In this document: piece by piece, positions 45,883 to 53,899 of the stretch
How positions within the stretch are numbered: position 1 is the first letter of the stretch
Layout of the letters: every line of letters begins with the position of its first letter
From: an uncultured Oscillospiraceae bacterium
Lineage (GTDB): Bacteria; Bacillota; Clostridia; Oscillospirales; Acutalibacteraceae
Length of the DNA: 64,000 bases
NCBI GenBank assembly: GCA_949289045.1
Contig: CASEMN010000010.1
Coordinates: 1-64,000, forward strand
Direction: 5' to 3'
Translations under genes and position numbers: made by a program
The notes under the pieces: model-generated
Databases searched by the model: none
What the model was told of the DNA's origin: nothing
Seen by the model: the letters and a program-made list of their open reading frames with translations, nothing else

Positions 45883-47388
45883 TCACCTCTTGAGATGAGC
45901 CAGAGCGCCGCGGTCAATTTTTCCGTTTTTGGTTATGGGCATACTGTCAAGCTTTGTGTAAGACGTGGGTATCATGTATACGGGGAGAACTTCGGAAAGA
46001 CTTTTTCTTATTTCTTTACCTGTAGTTTCTCCTGTGAAAAATGCCAAAAGTTTTGATTTTTCTTTAAGGAAAACGCAGCAGGCTCTTTCAACGCCATCTA
46101 CTTCCGAAAGAGCTTTTTCAATTTCTTCAAGCTCTATTCTGTGGCCCATGTATTTAATCTGAAAATCCTTGCGTCCTGCAAAGTAAAGGTTGTCATTGTC
46201 ACCCCAGTAGGCAAGGTCGCCGGTTCTGTATATGGGTTCCATATAATTCTTATTTACCGGATTCTGAACAAATCTGAGACTCGTTTGCTCCGGATTATTG
46301 TAATAGCCGAGACCTAATGCAGTACCGGATACGCAAAGTTCTCCCGTTACTCCTTTTTCGGTGACAATGCTGTCGTTATCGCTCAGGAGAAATACACGTT
46401 CGTTTGGGAAAGGTTTACCTATTGGCAGTCCGTCGCTGTAATCCATGCTGCGGTCAACTTTATGGTAAGTGCAGTTGCAGGTGATTTCAGTAGGGCCGTA
46501 CAGGTTTACGAACTGAGCTTCTTTAAGTGCGTTCATCCAGTTCTCAAGATGTTTTTTAGGCATTGTTTCTCCGCTGAAAAGTATTTTGTTTACCTTTTCG
46601 GGTACTTTGTAATCAAGTCCGTGAAATGCGCTTATAAGGCACAGAGCTGAAACTGCCCAGACCATTGTAGTTACTTCTCTTTCGCATATGTAATCTAAAA
46701 GCATTGCAGGGGAGGAGAAAAGTGCTTTCGGTATTATTTGAAGAGTGGCACCGGTTTTCATGGCTGAATAAATATCCTTTACGGAAACATCAAAGTCAAA
46801 AGGCGCCTGATTTCCGATTACATCGTCTTTTGTGATTGAAAAAATCTCAGTAAAGTTGTCAATGAAATCAATAACGGAACGGTGGCTTATTAAAACGCCT
46901 TTGGGAACTCCCGTGGAACCGGAGGTGAAATTTGCATACAGTGGGTCGGTGTCTATCATTTTTTCTCTGATAGATGAAAGCAGTTTTTCATCTGCTTCTT
47001 CATTGATAAGCTCTTCAAAAGTGATGATTTTGATTTTAGGCAGAGTTTCTTTAAGAGACTGTACCTTTGAGTTTTCTGTAACTGCAATTTCTGCTTCGAG
47101 GGTTTCAGCTATATGGCTTATTCTTACGGCAGGAAGCTCAGGGTTAAGCAGAACATAAAAGCAGCCTGCATAAACTGCACCGAAAAAAAGTTTTAATGTG
47201 TTTACGTTTTTATCCATAAATATAGGTACAGGGGTATTTGGTTTGAAATGTCTGATTAAGGCAGTACCGATTTTTTTGGCATCTCTTCGGAGCTCTGAAA
47301 AGCTGCAGAAGCTTATCTCATCCGCTGCGGCAATTTTTTCAGGATAGTTAGCTGCCGATTTTTCGAGATATTCAAGAACGTTTTTCAT
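45883..47388 (-). CDS. DltA-like amino acid adenylation enzyme
   Basis: This 501-residue protein activates an amino acid with ATP and should transfer it to the carrier protein. Motifs in order are NFTSGSTGVPKGVLISHRS (P-loop), APFDFDVSVKDIYSA with the Asp that binds the alpha-amino group, NLYGPTEITCNC, IYRTGDLAYW and the catalytic Lys in ITKNGKIDRGAL. It resembles DltA and NRPS adenylation domains. In DltA the segment reads FCGE, and that Cys is reported to select D-alanine; here it is FSGE, so the substrate may differ. The ATG at 47388 follows AGGAGGG. It is the first gene of the cluster. Confidence 0.9.
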   Translation of the reverse strand: MKNVLEYLEKSAANYPEKIAAADEISFCSFSELRRDAKKIGTALIRHFKPNTPVPIFMDKNVNTLKLFFGAVYAGCFYVLLNPELPAVRISHIAETLEAEIAVTENSKVQSLKETLPKIKIITFEELINEEADEKLLSSIREKMIDTDPLYANFTSGSTGVPKGVLISHRSVIDFIDNFTEIFSITKDDVIGNQAPFDFDVSVKDIYSAMKTGATLQIIPKALFSSPAMLLDYICEREVTTMVWAVSALCLISAFHGLDYKVPEKVNKILFSGETMPKKHLENWMNALKEAQFVNLYGPTEITCNCTYHKVDRSMDYSDGLPIGKPFPNERVFLLSDNDSIVTEKGVTGELCVSGTALGLGYYNNPEQTSLRFVQNPVNKNYMEPIYRTGDLAYWGDNDNLYFAGRKDFQIKYMGHRIELEEIEKALSEVDGVERACCVFLKEKSKLLAFFTGETTGKEIRKSLSEVLPVYMIPTSYTKLDSMPITKNGKIDRGALAHLKR

Positions 47389-47454
47389 TGTAACCCTCCT
47401 GTCTGTTTTATTGCCTACATGATAAAAGTTAACTATAAAATCAACCTTCATTTA

Positions 47455-47464
47455 ATCTTAAGAT
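47455..47464. promoter_or_regulatory. Palindrome ATCTTAAGAT upstream of the Dlt-like cluster
   Basis: The 10-bp perfect palindrome lies 67 bp before the adenylation gene start. The same palindrome is upstream of the adjacent two-component operon (49882-49891). It could be a binding site of that response regulator, though OmpR-type proteins more often bind direct repeats. Confidence 0.35.
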
Positions 47465-47473
47465 ATCTAAAGA

Positions 47474-47512
47474 AACCCCGTTTACTGACAAATTCTGTCA
47501 ATAAACGGGGTT
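47474..47512 (-). terminator. Intrinsic terminator of the two-component operon
   Basis: On the minus strand AACCCCGTTTATTGACA (47512-47496) pairs with TGTCAGTAAACGGGGTT (47490-47474) with one mismatch, followed by TCTTT. It separates the sensor kinase gene from the Dlt-like cluster. Confidence 0.75.
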
Positions 47513-47522
47513 CTTGAAATTT

Positions 47523-49112
47523 TTAATATGCTTTTGGAATTATGATTTTAAATTCTGTGGAAAGACCTTTTTCCGGTGGATAAATTAGACGAATGTTACC
47601 GTGGTGAGCGTCGATTATTTTTTTGACTATGGCCATTCCGAGGCCTGTTCCTTTACCTGAGGTTCTAGACATATCTCCTGTTGTAAACGGCTCAAAAATA
47701 GCTGTGACCATGTTTTCTGGAATTCCTATTCCGTAATCGCCAATGGTGATTACAGCGCCGTAGGTTTCGCTGTTTACTTCAAAGAAAATGCAGGTCCCCT
47801 TCGGATTATACTTTACAGCGTTTATAATTATATTTTCAATTACTCTTCGGAATAATGCTCTGTCGATTTTACAGTAAATTGGAGTTTCGGGAATTTCAAC
47901 CTGAAGGTCAAATCCGGAAATTTCAAGCTCCTGATATTTTTCGGCAAGATATTCTTTGCAGAATTCACAGATATCGCACTTTTCGGTATTTGCCGTAAAA
48001 TCAGGGTGTTCCATTTTGCTGTATTCAAAAAACGAATCCGTAAGGGCGGACACGGCCTCCGCTTTTTTCTCAATGATTTTAATATATTTATCTTTTGTCT
48101 CTTCTGATACCATACCGTCGCAGATTGCCTTTGAATATCCTTGTATAACTGTTATGGGAGTTTTTAAATCATGAGAAATATCTGTTAGTATCCTCTGGCG
48201 TTCTCTGTCGAGATACTCTCGCTTTTTTTCGCTCTCTTCAAGCCGCTGCGAAAGGTCGTTGAAGTTTTCCATAATTTCTTTAAATTCATAAGGACCCTTA
48301 TATTTGTCTAAATCAAAAACTGCACCTCTTGTTACGCCTAAAACTGCTTCGTTAACTGGAGCAATATATTTCTTAATTTGACGGCTTATCAGCAACGAAA
48401 AAATTAAAAGGATAAGGAAGAAGCAGGGAATAAGTATCCACCAAAGCTTGTAAACGGAGGTAAGTGCGTCATTATAGTATTCAGCGTTAAGTTCGGGCGT
48501 TACCATAATTATTGTTCTTTTTAATCCGTTATCGTTAGTATAAGTGAATTTTGATATACCATAATTTTTTGCGAATTTGCCTGTTAAAAAATTGAATTCT
48601 CTTTCTGTAAGATATTCTTTATCACCGAATAGAGAGCCTTCTACTATTCTGTAGTTTGCATCTAAAATGCTGAAATCGTTAACAAATTTAACGTCGTCTT
48701 TGTAAGTTGCCTTTATTACCATATAATAGTATTTATTATTTTTAGACATGCCTGAAACTTCAATGAAATCATCGTTATTAAAATCAGGTATTTTATCTAT
48801 TTCACTTTCAGTAAAAGAGATGCGAGGGGAAACATTATCGCTTTTAATAATAATGTTATTGTTTTCGTCTAAAATTAAAATTCTGGTATCCTTGTAGCGG
48901 TTAATGGGTATAGAATTAAAATCATCCTGCTTCAATTCGTCAAGATGGTTCGTTATGTTACTCATAGTAGGTACATTTACAATATTGTAGATGCTGAATT
49001 CCATGATCAAATACACCATCATGAACAAACCGATTATCGAAATGGTAAAAAGCATGAGCCATCTAAGATAAATTGATGTAACGCTGTTCTTTCTAAATTT
49101 TTTAAACCGCAT
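47523..49112 (-). CDS. Two-component sensor histidine kinase
   Basis: The 529-residue protein has two membrane segments (about 17-40 and 240-262) around an external sensor region of about 200 residues, then HAMP-like, HisKA and ATPase domains. The phospho-accepting His is in ILTDISHDLKTPITVIQGY, the N box is NIIINAVKYNP, and the G boxes are IGDYGIGIP and GKGTGLGMAIVKKI. The external region (FNDDDFIEVSGMSKN and nearby) has no recognisable ligand motif. It overlaps the regulator gene by 11 bp. Its position just ahead of the Dlt-like cluster suggests it senses envelope stress or cationic compounds, by analogy only. Confidence 0.94.
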   Translation of the reverse strand: MRFKKFRKNSVTSIYLRWLMLFTISIIGLFMMVYLIMEFSIYNIVNVPTMSNITNHLDELKQDDFNSIPINRYKDTRILILDENNNIIIKSDNVSPRISFTESEIDKIPDFNNDDFIEVSGMSKNNKYYYMVIKATYKDDVKFVNDFSILDANYRIVEGSLFGDKEYLTEREFNFLTGKFAKNYGISKFTYTNDNGLKRTIIMVTPELNAEYYNDALTSVYKLWWILIPCFFLILLIFSLLISRQIKKYIAPVNEAVLGVTRGAVFDLDKYKGPYEFKEIMENFNDLSQRLEESEKKREYLDRERQRILTDISHDLKTPITVIQGYSKAICDGMVSEETKDKYIKIIEKKAEAVSALTDSFFEYSKMEHPDFTANTEKCDICEFCKEYLAEKYQELEISGFDLQVEIPETPIYCKIDRALFRRVIENIIINAVKYNPKGTCIFFEVNSETYGAVITIGDYGIGIPENMVTAIFEPFTTGDMSRTSGKGTGLGMAIVKKIIDAHHGNIRLIYPPEKGLSTEFKIIIPKAY

Positions 49113-49803
49113 CTATTTTATACCCCAGTCCTCTTATAGTTTTTATATATTTAGGATTCTTCGGATCATCCTCAATTTTTTCTCTTAAATTTGAGATGTG
49201 TACCATCATGGTATTATCGTCGGTTTCAAAAAACTCTCCGTTTATACAGGCGTAAAGCTGAGCTTTCGTATATACTCTTCCGGGAGAGCTCATCAGTTTA
49301 ATAAGAATTTTAAGTTCTGTAGAAGTTAGGGGAACAAGGGTGTCTTTTTTTGTTAGCACAAAATTTTCAAGGTCAACGCAAAGTTCACCTATTTTAAGGA
49401 ATCTTTCTTTTTTACTTTCAGCTGCATCGCTGCCCAAATGATAAAACCTGCGAAGGCTTGCGTTTATTTGAGCAATAACCTCCATTGGATTAAAGGGCTT
49501 TGTTATATATGCGTCAGCACCGATGTTGAGGCCTAAAATGCGGTCGTTATCGCTACTTTTTGCTGAGAGAATAATTATAGGTACATTGCTGAACTGTCTT
49601 ACAGCTTTTGTAAGTTCATATCCGTTAATTTTAGGCATCATTATATCCAGAACCAGTAAATTGAATTTTTCGTTTTGTATTGCGCTTAAAGCCTGGGCTC
49701 CGTCGCTGGCAGTTGTAACTTCAAAGTTGCTGCCCTCAAGATAAAGACGCAAAAGCTCCGAAATGTCAATATCATCTTCAGCTATTAAAATTTTGTATTT
49801 CAA
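49102..49803 (-). CDS. OmpR/PhoB-family response regulator
   Basis: The protein of about 233 residues has an intact receiver: acidic pair in ILIAEDDIDIS, phospho-acceptor in LLVLDIMMPKING, and Lys in TKPFNP. The C-terminal winged helix contains LVPLTSTELKILIKLMSSPG and TMMVHISNLREKIE. I chose the TTG at 49803 (KYKILIAEDD) because GGAAGTG lies five bases before it; a GTG at 49812 sits on that site. It is co-transcribed with the kinase. Confidence 0.94.
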   Translation of the reverse strand: MKYKILIAEDDIDISELLRLYLEGSNFEVTTASDGAQALSAIQNEKFNLLVLDIMMPKINGYELTKAVRQFSNVPIIILSAKSSDNDRILGLNIGADAYITKPFNPMEVIAQINASLRRFYHLGSDAAESKKERFLKIGELCVDLENFVLTKKDTLVPLTSTELKILIKLMSSPGRVYTKAQLYACINGEFFETDDNTMMVHISNLREKIEDDPKNPKYIKTIRGLGYKIDAV

Positions 49804-49880
49804 ATTCTTCACTTCCTTTTCATCATCCTGTCTATTTTATATAGGTCTATAGTAAATATATCATTAATTAAAGCTAAAGA

Positions 49881-49892
49881 AATCTTAAGATT
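49881..49892. promoter_or_regulatory. Palindrome AATCTTAAGATT upstream of the two-component operon
   Basis: A 12-bp perfect palindrome 78 bp before the regulator start, sharing its 10-bp core with the site upstream of the Dlt-like cluster (47455-47464). A candidate autoregulatory site. Confidence 0.4.
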
Positions 49893-49931
49893 GCTTTGTT
49901 ACAGGAAGAAAATACAAAAAATAAAGAAAAA

Positions 49932-49953
49932 GCGGCAGCTTATAAGCTGCCGC
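49932..49953 (-). terminator. Intrinsic terminator of the ABC exporter operon
   Basis: A 22-bp perfect palindrome, GCGGCAGCTTA with its reverse complement, followed on the minus strand by TTTTTCTTTATTTTTTG. Confidence 0.88.
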
Positions 49954-50009
49954 CTGTACATTTTATGGCTTTGCCGTCAGCCTGTAAAAGTATAGTAGAT
50001 AATATTAAA

Positions 50010-51854
50010 TTATTCGGCTGAGGCAAACTGGCTTTTGTAAAGTTCGGAATAAAATCCGCCTTTATCAAGAAGTTCTTGATGTTTGCCTGTTTCAACAATT
50101 TGTCCGTCATTCATAACCAAAATCATATCGGCTTTTCTGATTGTTGAAAGACGGTGAGCTATAACGAAGCTGGTCTTATTTTTCATCAGCTCTTCCATGG
50201 CGTCCTGAATTAAAAGTTCGGTTCTTGTATCAACAGAGCTTGTAGCCTCATCGAGAATAAGAACTGCGGGATTTGCCAAAACAGCTCTGGCAATTGTTAA
50301 AAGCTGCCTCTGACCCTGAGAGATATTTGTGCCGTCCTCTTCAAGAGCCATATTGTATCCGTCGGCATAGGTGGAAATAAAGCTGTTGGCTTTTGCGGAA
50401 ATGGCTGCATTTTTGATATCCTCTTCAGATGCATCCATGTTGCCGTAGGCTATATTGTCATGAACTGTTCCTTTGAAAAGCCATGTGTCTTGCAAAACCA
50501 TACCGAAGGCTTTGCGTAGCTGTGCCCTTGAAAGCTTTCTTATATCAATTCCATCAACTTTTATGCTTCCCGAATTAATATCGTAAAACCTCATTAATAA
50601 GTTAACAATGGTGGTTTTTCCGGCTCCGGTGGGACCGACAATAGCTATAAGCTGACCCGGTTTAACGTGAAGGTTGAAGTTGCGTATAAGAGGCTTGTCC
50701 GGCGAATAGCTGAACTCAACGTTTTCAAAAGAAATTTCTCCTTTGGGTGTGGGAAGATCGTATTCAACCGTTTCTTCAGGTTCATCTTCCTGTTCGAGAA
50801 GAATGAACACTCTTTCTGCCGAAGCAAGGGAAGACTGTATGTTATTTGCGATATTTCCAAGGTCGGAAATAGGCTGGGTAAACATTTTTGAGTAAGTGAT
50901 AAAGCTTGTAACGTCGCCGAGAGTAATCAGCCTTTTGAAAACATAAACGCCTCCGGCAACGCAGATCATAACATAGCCTATGTTGTTGATGAAATTAAGA
51001 AAGGGCATAATTGTACCGGAAATAAACTGAGCTTTTCTGCTTGAAGTATAAAGCTCTTCGTTAATTTCATTAAATTCATCAATTGCCTCTTTTTCGTGGC
51101 CGAAAACTTTAACGATATTGTGACCGTTATACATTTCTTCAATATGTCCGTTAAGCTCTCCGGTACGATCCCACTGAGCACGGAAATATTTTCTGGAACG
51201 CTTTGCAACGAAAAGAGCAACTATGAGACAAGCGGGAATTACTGAAAGAGTGATAAGGGTCATTTCCCAGCTCACGTAAATCATCATTGCCAAAACGCCT
51301 ATAAGGGTTGCAGTGGAAGTGATAATTTGAGTAAAGTTATTCTGCAGGGTGTTGCTGATGTTATCTATGTCGTTCATAATTCGGCTGAGAATTTCGCCTT
51401 TTGTGTTACTGTCAAAATACTTCAGGGGTAATTTTGAAATCTTTTGGTTTATTTTCTCACGCATATCCCTGACAACTGTTTGAGTAATGCCGGCCATTGT
51501 GTAATTCTGTACAAAAGTAAAAATTGCACTGCCAACGTAAACTGCAAGCAATATTAACAATGTCTTTCCTATTGCACTCATATCAATTTGCTGACCCGAA
51601 AGCCTTACCTGAATTTGCTGCTGAATAGCGTCAACCGAATCTCCCAAAAGCAAAGGTCCGATAATATTGAGAATGGTCGCCGCAATTCCTCCAAGAAGTG
51701 CTATGATGACAGGAAGTTTGTGGTTCGCAAGAAGCTTTAAAAGCTTTCCGGCTGTCTGCACTGAACTGACTGGTTTTTCACCGGGAGGTCTGTTGCCGGC
51801 TTCACGGCTGAAAGCTCTGATTTTTTTAGTAGGAGACGATTTTGTTTTTTTCAT
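50010..51854 (-). CDS. ABC exporter half-transporter with canonical nucleotide site
   Basis: The 614-residue protein has a six-helix membrane domain (about 40-340) and an ATPase domain: Walker A IVGPTGAGKTTIVNLL, signature NISQGQRQLL, Walker B AVLILDEATSSVD with the normal catalytic Glu, and IAHRLSTIRKAD. The first 30 residues are basic (KKTKSSPTKKIRAFSREAG) and unusual. It overlaps its partner gene by four bases. Together they look like an asymmetric exporter of the TM287/288, BmrCD or LmrCD type, moving drugs or hydrophobic metabolites outward. Substrate unknown. Confidence 0.94.
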   Translation of the reverse strand: MKKTKSSPTKKIRAFSREAGNRPPGEKPVSSVQTAGKLLKLLANHKLPVIIALLGGIAATILNIIGPLLLGDSVDAIQQQIQVRLSGQQIDMSAIGKTLLILLAVYVGSAIFTFVQNYTMAGITQTVVRDMREKINQKISKLPLKYFDSNTKGEILSRIMNDIDNISNTLQNNFTQIITSTATLIGVLAMMIYVSWEMTLITLSVIPACLIVALFVAKRSRKYFRAQWDRTGELNGHIEEMYNGHNIVKVFGHEKEAIDEFNEINEELYTSSRKAQFISGTIMPFLNFINNIGYVMICVAGGVYVFKRLITLGDVTSFITYSKMFTQPISDLGNIANNIQSSLASAERVFILLEQEDEPEETVEYDLPTPKGEISFENVEFSYSPDKPLIRNFNLHVKPGQLIAIVGPTGAGKTTIVNLLMRFYDINSGSIKVDGIDIRKLSRAQLRKAFGMVLQDTWLFKGTVHDNIAYGNMDASEEDIKNAAISAKANSFISTYADGYNMALEEDGTNISQGQRQLLTIARAVLANPAVLILDEATSSVDTRTELLIQDAMEELMKNKTSFVIAHRLSTIRKADMILVMNDGQIVETGKHQELLDKGGFYSELYKSQFASAE

Positions 51855-53605
51855 TCTATCTCCTCCTTTGAAAGCTGTGATTCAACAATTTCTCTGTATA
51901 CTTTACAGGTTTTAAGAAGCTCTTTATGAGTTCCCTGACCGGCAATCTCTCCGTCGTCAAGTACAATAATTTTGTCAGCGTTTAAAATTGTGCCAACTCT
52001 CTGAGCTACTATTATCTGTGTAGAATCAGCAAAATTTTTTTGTATAGCTGCTCTGAGCAATGCATCTGTTTTAAAATCCAAAGCTGAAAAACTGTCGTCA
52101 AAAATATAAATTTCTGCGTTCCTAATAAGTGCACGGGCGATGGAAATACGCTGTTTTTGTCCGCCGGAAAGATTTGTGGCGTTCTGTGAAAGTCTGCTTT
52201 CGAGCTTTTTGGGAAGCTGGTTTACAAAGTTTGCCGCTTGTGCGGTTTCAAGAGCCTTCCACATCTCTTCTTCAGTTGCGTCTTCCTTGCCGTAACGCAG
52301 GTTATCTGCAACAGTACCGCTGAAAAGCAATACCTTTTGGGGCACATAGCCGATTTTTTTATATAGGTCGGATAAAGCCATATCTTTAATATTTGTTCCG
52401 TCAACAAGTATCTCGCCGGAGCTTACGTCGTAAAAGCGGGAGATAAGATTTATAAGAGTTGTTTTTCCGCAGCCGGTGCCGCCGATAATAGCGGTGACTT
52501 CTCCCGGATTTGCGGTGAAACTTACATTATTTATAACATTTCTCTCTGCTCCATCGTAACCGAAAGAAACATTTTTAAACTCAACTTTTCCCTGGCCGCC
52601 GATGGAAACCGCAGGAGTAAGTGGTTCTTTAATCATGGGTTCCATGTCAAGAATTGCACATATACGTCTTGCTGAAATTGCAGCACGAGGAACCATTACA
52701 AACATGGAAGCGGCAAGTCCTACGGCAAAAACAATCATAATAAGATACATCATAAAAGCCTGAAGGTTGCCTATAGTTCCGGCAATTTCCTGTGCCTGAG
52801 TGGTAACATCCATGTTGTTTACCTGTCTGCTGCCAAGCCAAATGAGAGCGATTATCATAGAGTACATTAAAAACATTGCAAGAGGAATAAGAGAAGCGAA
52901 GAGTCGGTTTGTTTTTAATGCTATTTCAGTCAGTTCAAAATTAGCTTTTCTGAAGCGTTCCTGCTCATGCTTTTGTCTGTTAAAAGCCCTTATAACTCGA
53001 ACGCCGCCTAAACGCTCACGTACAACCTGATTTAAAGCGTCGGTTTTCTTCTGCATTTGCTCGAACCAGGGAAGTACTCTTTTAACGACAAAAAGAGCAA
53101 TAAGAGCGATTATCGGTATTACTGTAAAAATAACCAACGACAGAGTTTTGTTCATTGTGAAAGCCATAATGGCGCCGCCGACCATCATTATCGGAGCGCT
53201 GATAATCATTCTCATACTGACAAGCACAAGGTTTTGAATTTGTGTAATATCATTAGTAGAACGTGTTATCATTGACGATACGCCGATTTTATCTATATCG
53301 CATTGAGATAAACTTTCGGCTTTAAGAAAAACCGCACGGCGCAGCTCTTTACCGAATCCGGTTGAAGCTTTGCTTGAAAAATAACTGGAAAGTACAGCCG
53401 CAAAGACACCGAAAATCGAGGCAATTATCATAAAAAAGCCCATGATGTAAATATAAACGAGCTTGCCTCCTGCAATGCCGTTGTTCATTATATCCGCCAT
53501 CATAGATGGAAGAACCAACTGCATTGCACTGTTGATAAGAATGAAAATTGTGGCAAAAATTGCCGACCACTTATAATTTTTGAGGTAGCTGAGAACTTTC
53601 AGCAA
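51851..53605 (-). CDS. ABC exporter half-transporter with degenerate nucleotide site
   Basis: The 584-residue protein has the same layout: membrane domain (about 1-320), Walker A IIGGTGCGKTTLINLI, signature NLSGGQKQRISI and Walker B EIYIFDDSFSALD. The catalytic Glu after the Walker B Asp is replaced by Asp, and the switch His region reads IIVAQRVGTILNAD, with Gln in place of His. Such losses at one site are typical of heterodimeric exporters. I chose the TTG at 53605 (LKVLSYLKNYKW) because GGGGGTGG lies five bases before it; upstream ATGs at 53626 and 53620 would put that site inside the gene. Confidence 0.92.
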   Translation of the reverse strand: MLKVLSYLKNYKWSAIFATIFILINSAMQLVLPSMMADIMNNGIAGGKLVYIYIMGFFMIIASIFGVFAAVLSSYFSSKASTGFGKELRRAVFLKAESLSQCDIDKIGVSSMITRSTNDITQIQNLVLVSMRMIISAPIMMVGGAIMAFTMNKTLSLVIFTVIPIIALIALFVVKRVLPWFEQMQKKTDALNQVVRERLGGVRVIRAFNRQKHEQERFRKANFELTEIALKTNRLFASLIPLAMFLMYSMIIALIWLGSRQVNNMDVTTQAQEIAGTIGNLQAFMMYLIMIVFAVGLAASMFVMVPRAAISARRICAILDMEPMIKEPLTPAVSIGGQGKVEFKNVSFGYDGAERNVINNVSFTANPGEVTAIIGGTGCGKTTLINLISRFYDVSSGEILVDGTNIKDMALSDLYKKIGYVPQKVLLFSGTVADNLRYGKEDATEEEMWKALETAQAANFVNQLPKKLESRLSQNATNLSGGQKQRISIARALIRNAEIYIFDDSFSALDFKTDALLRAAIQKNFADSTQIIVAQRVGTILNADKIIVLDDGEIAGQGTHKELLKTCKVYREIVESQLSKEEIE

Positions 53606-53748
53606 GTGATCCACCCCCATAAACATTTTAAAATTAATGGTTGATAAAGGCCGCCTAACGGTCTTTAAATTCAAAACATATAAAATAATAGCAAAGAATT
53701 ACAACAGAAGTGTTAAGCAAAAATTAAATTGCTTACACAATCAGCATA

Positions 53749-53777
53749 ATTATATCATTACTTAACTAATTTTGCAA
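53749..53777 (-). promoter_or_regulatory. Promoter of the ABC exporter operon
   Basis: TTGCAA (53777-53772), a 17-bp spacer and TATAAT (53754-53749) on the minus strand. Just downstream, TAAGCAA (53714-53720) and TTGCTTA (53729-53735) form a 7-bp inverted repeat that could be an operator in the leader. Confidence 0.65.
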
Positions 53778-53834
53778 AGATTTAATAGGAATATATTTAA
53801 TTCGAGCTTTTTCTTCATTTGTCATAAAAATAAT

Positions 53835-53863
53835 TTGAAAGTAAAGTGAATTTATGATAAAAT
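53835..53863 (+). promoter_or_regulatory. Promoter of the fucosidase unit
   Basis: TTGAAA (53835-53840), a 17-bp spacer and TAAAAT (53858-53863), about 36 bases before the ATG at 53900, which follows GGAGGAG. Confidence 0.7.
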
Positions 53864-53899
53864 TTCTATAAATTTATTTGTTTTTCGCGGAGGAGCGGT

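Noticed and set aside
41889..47388. Ordinary dltABCD operon
   Set aside because: Gene order, the added PLP enzyme and the FSGE substitution differ from canonical dlt operons; only the general logic is shared.
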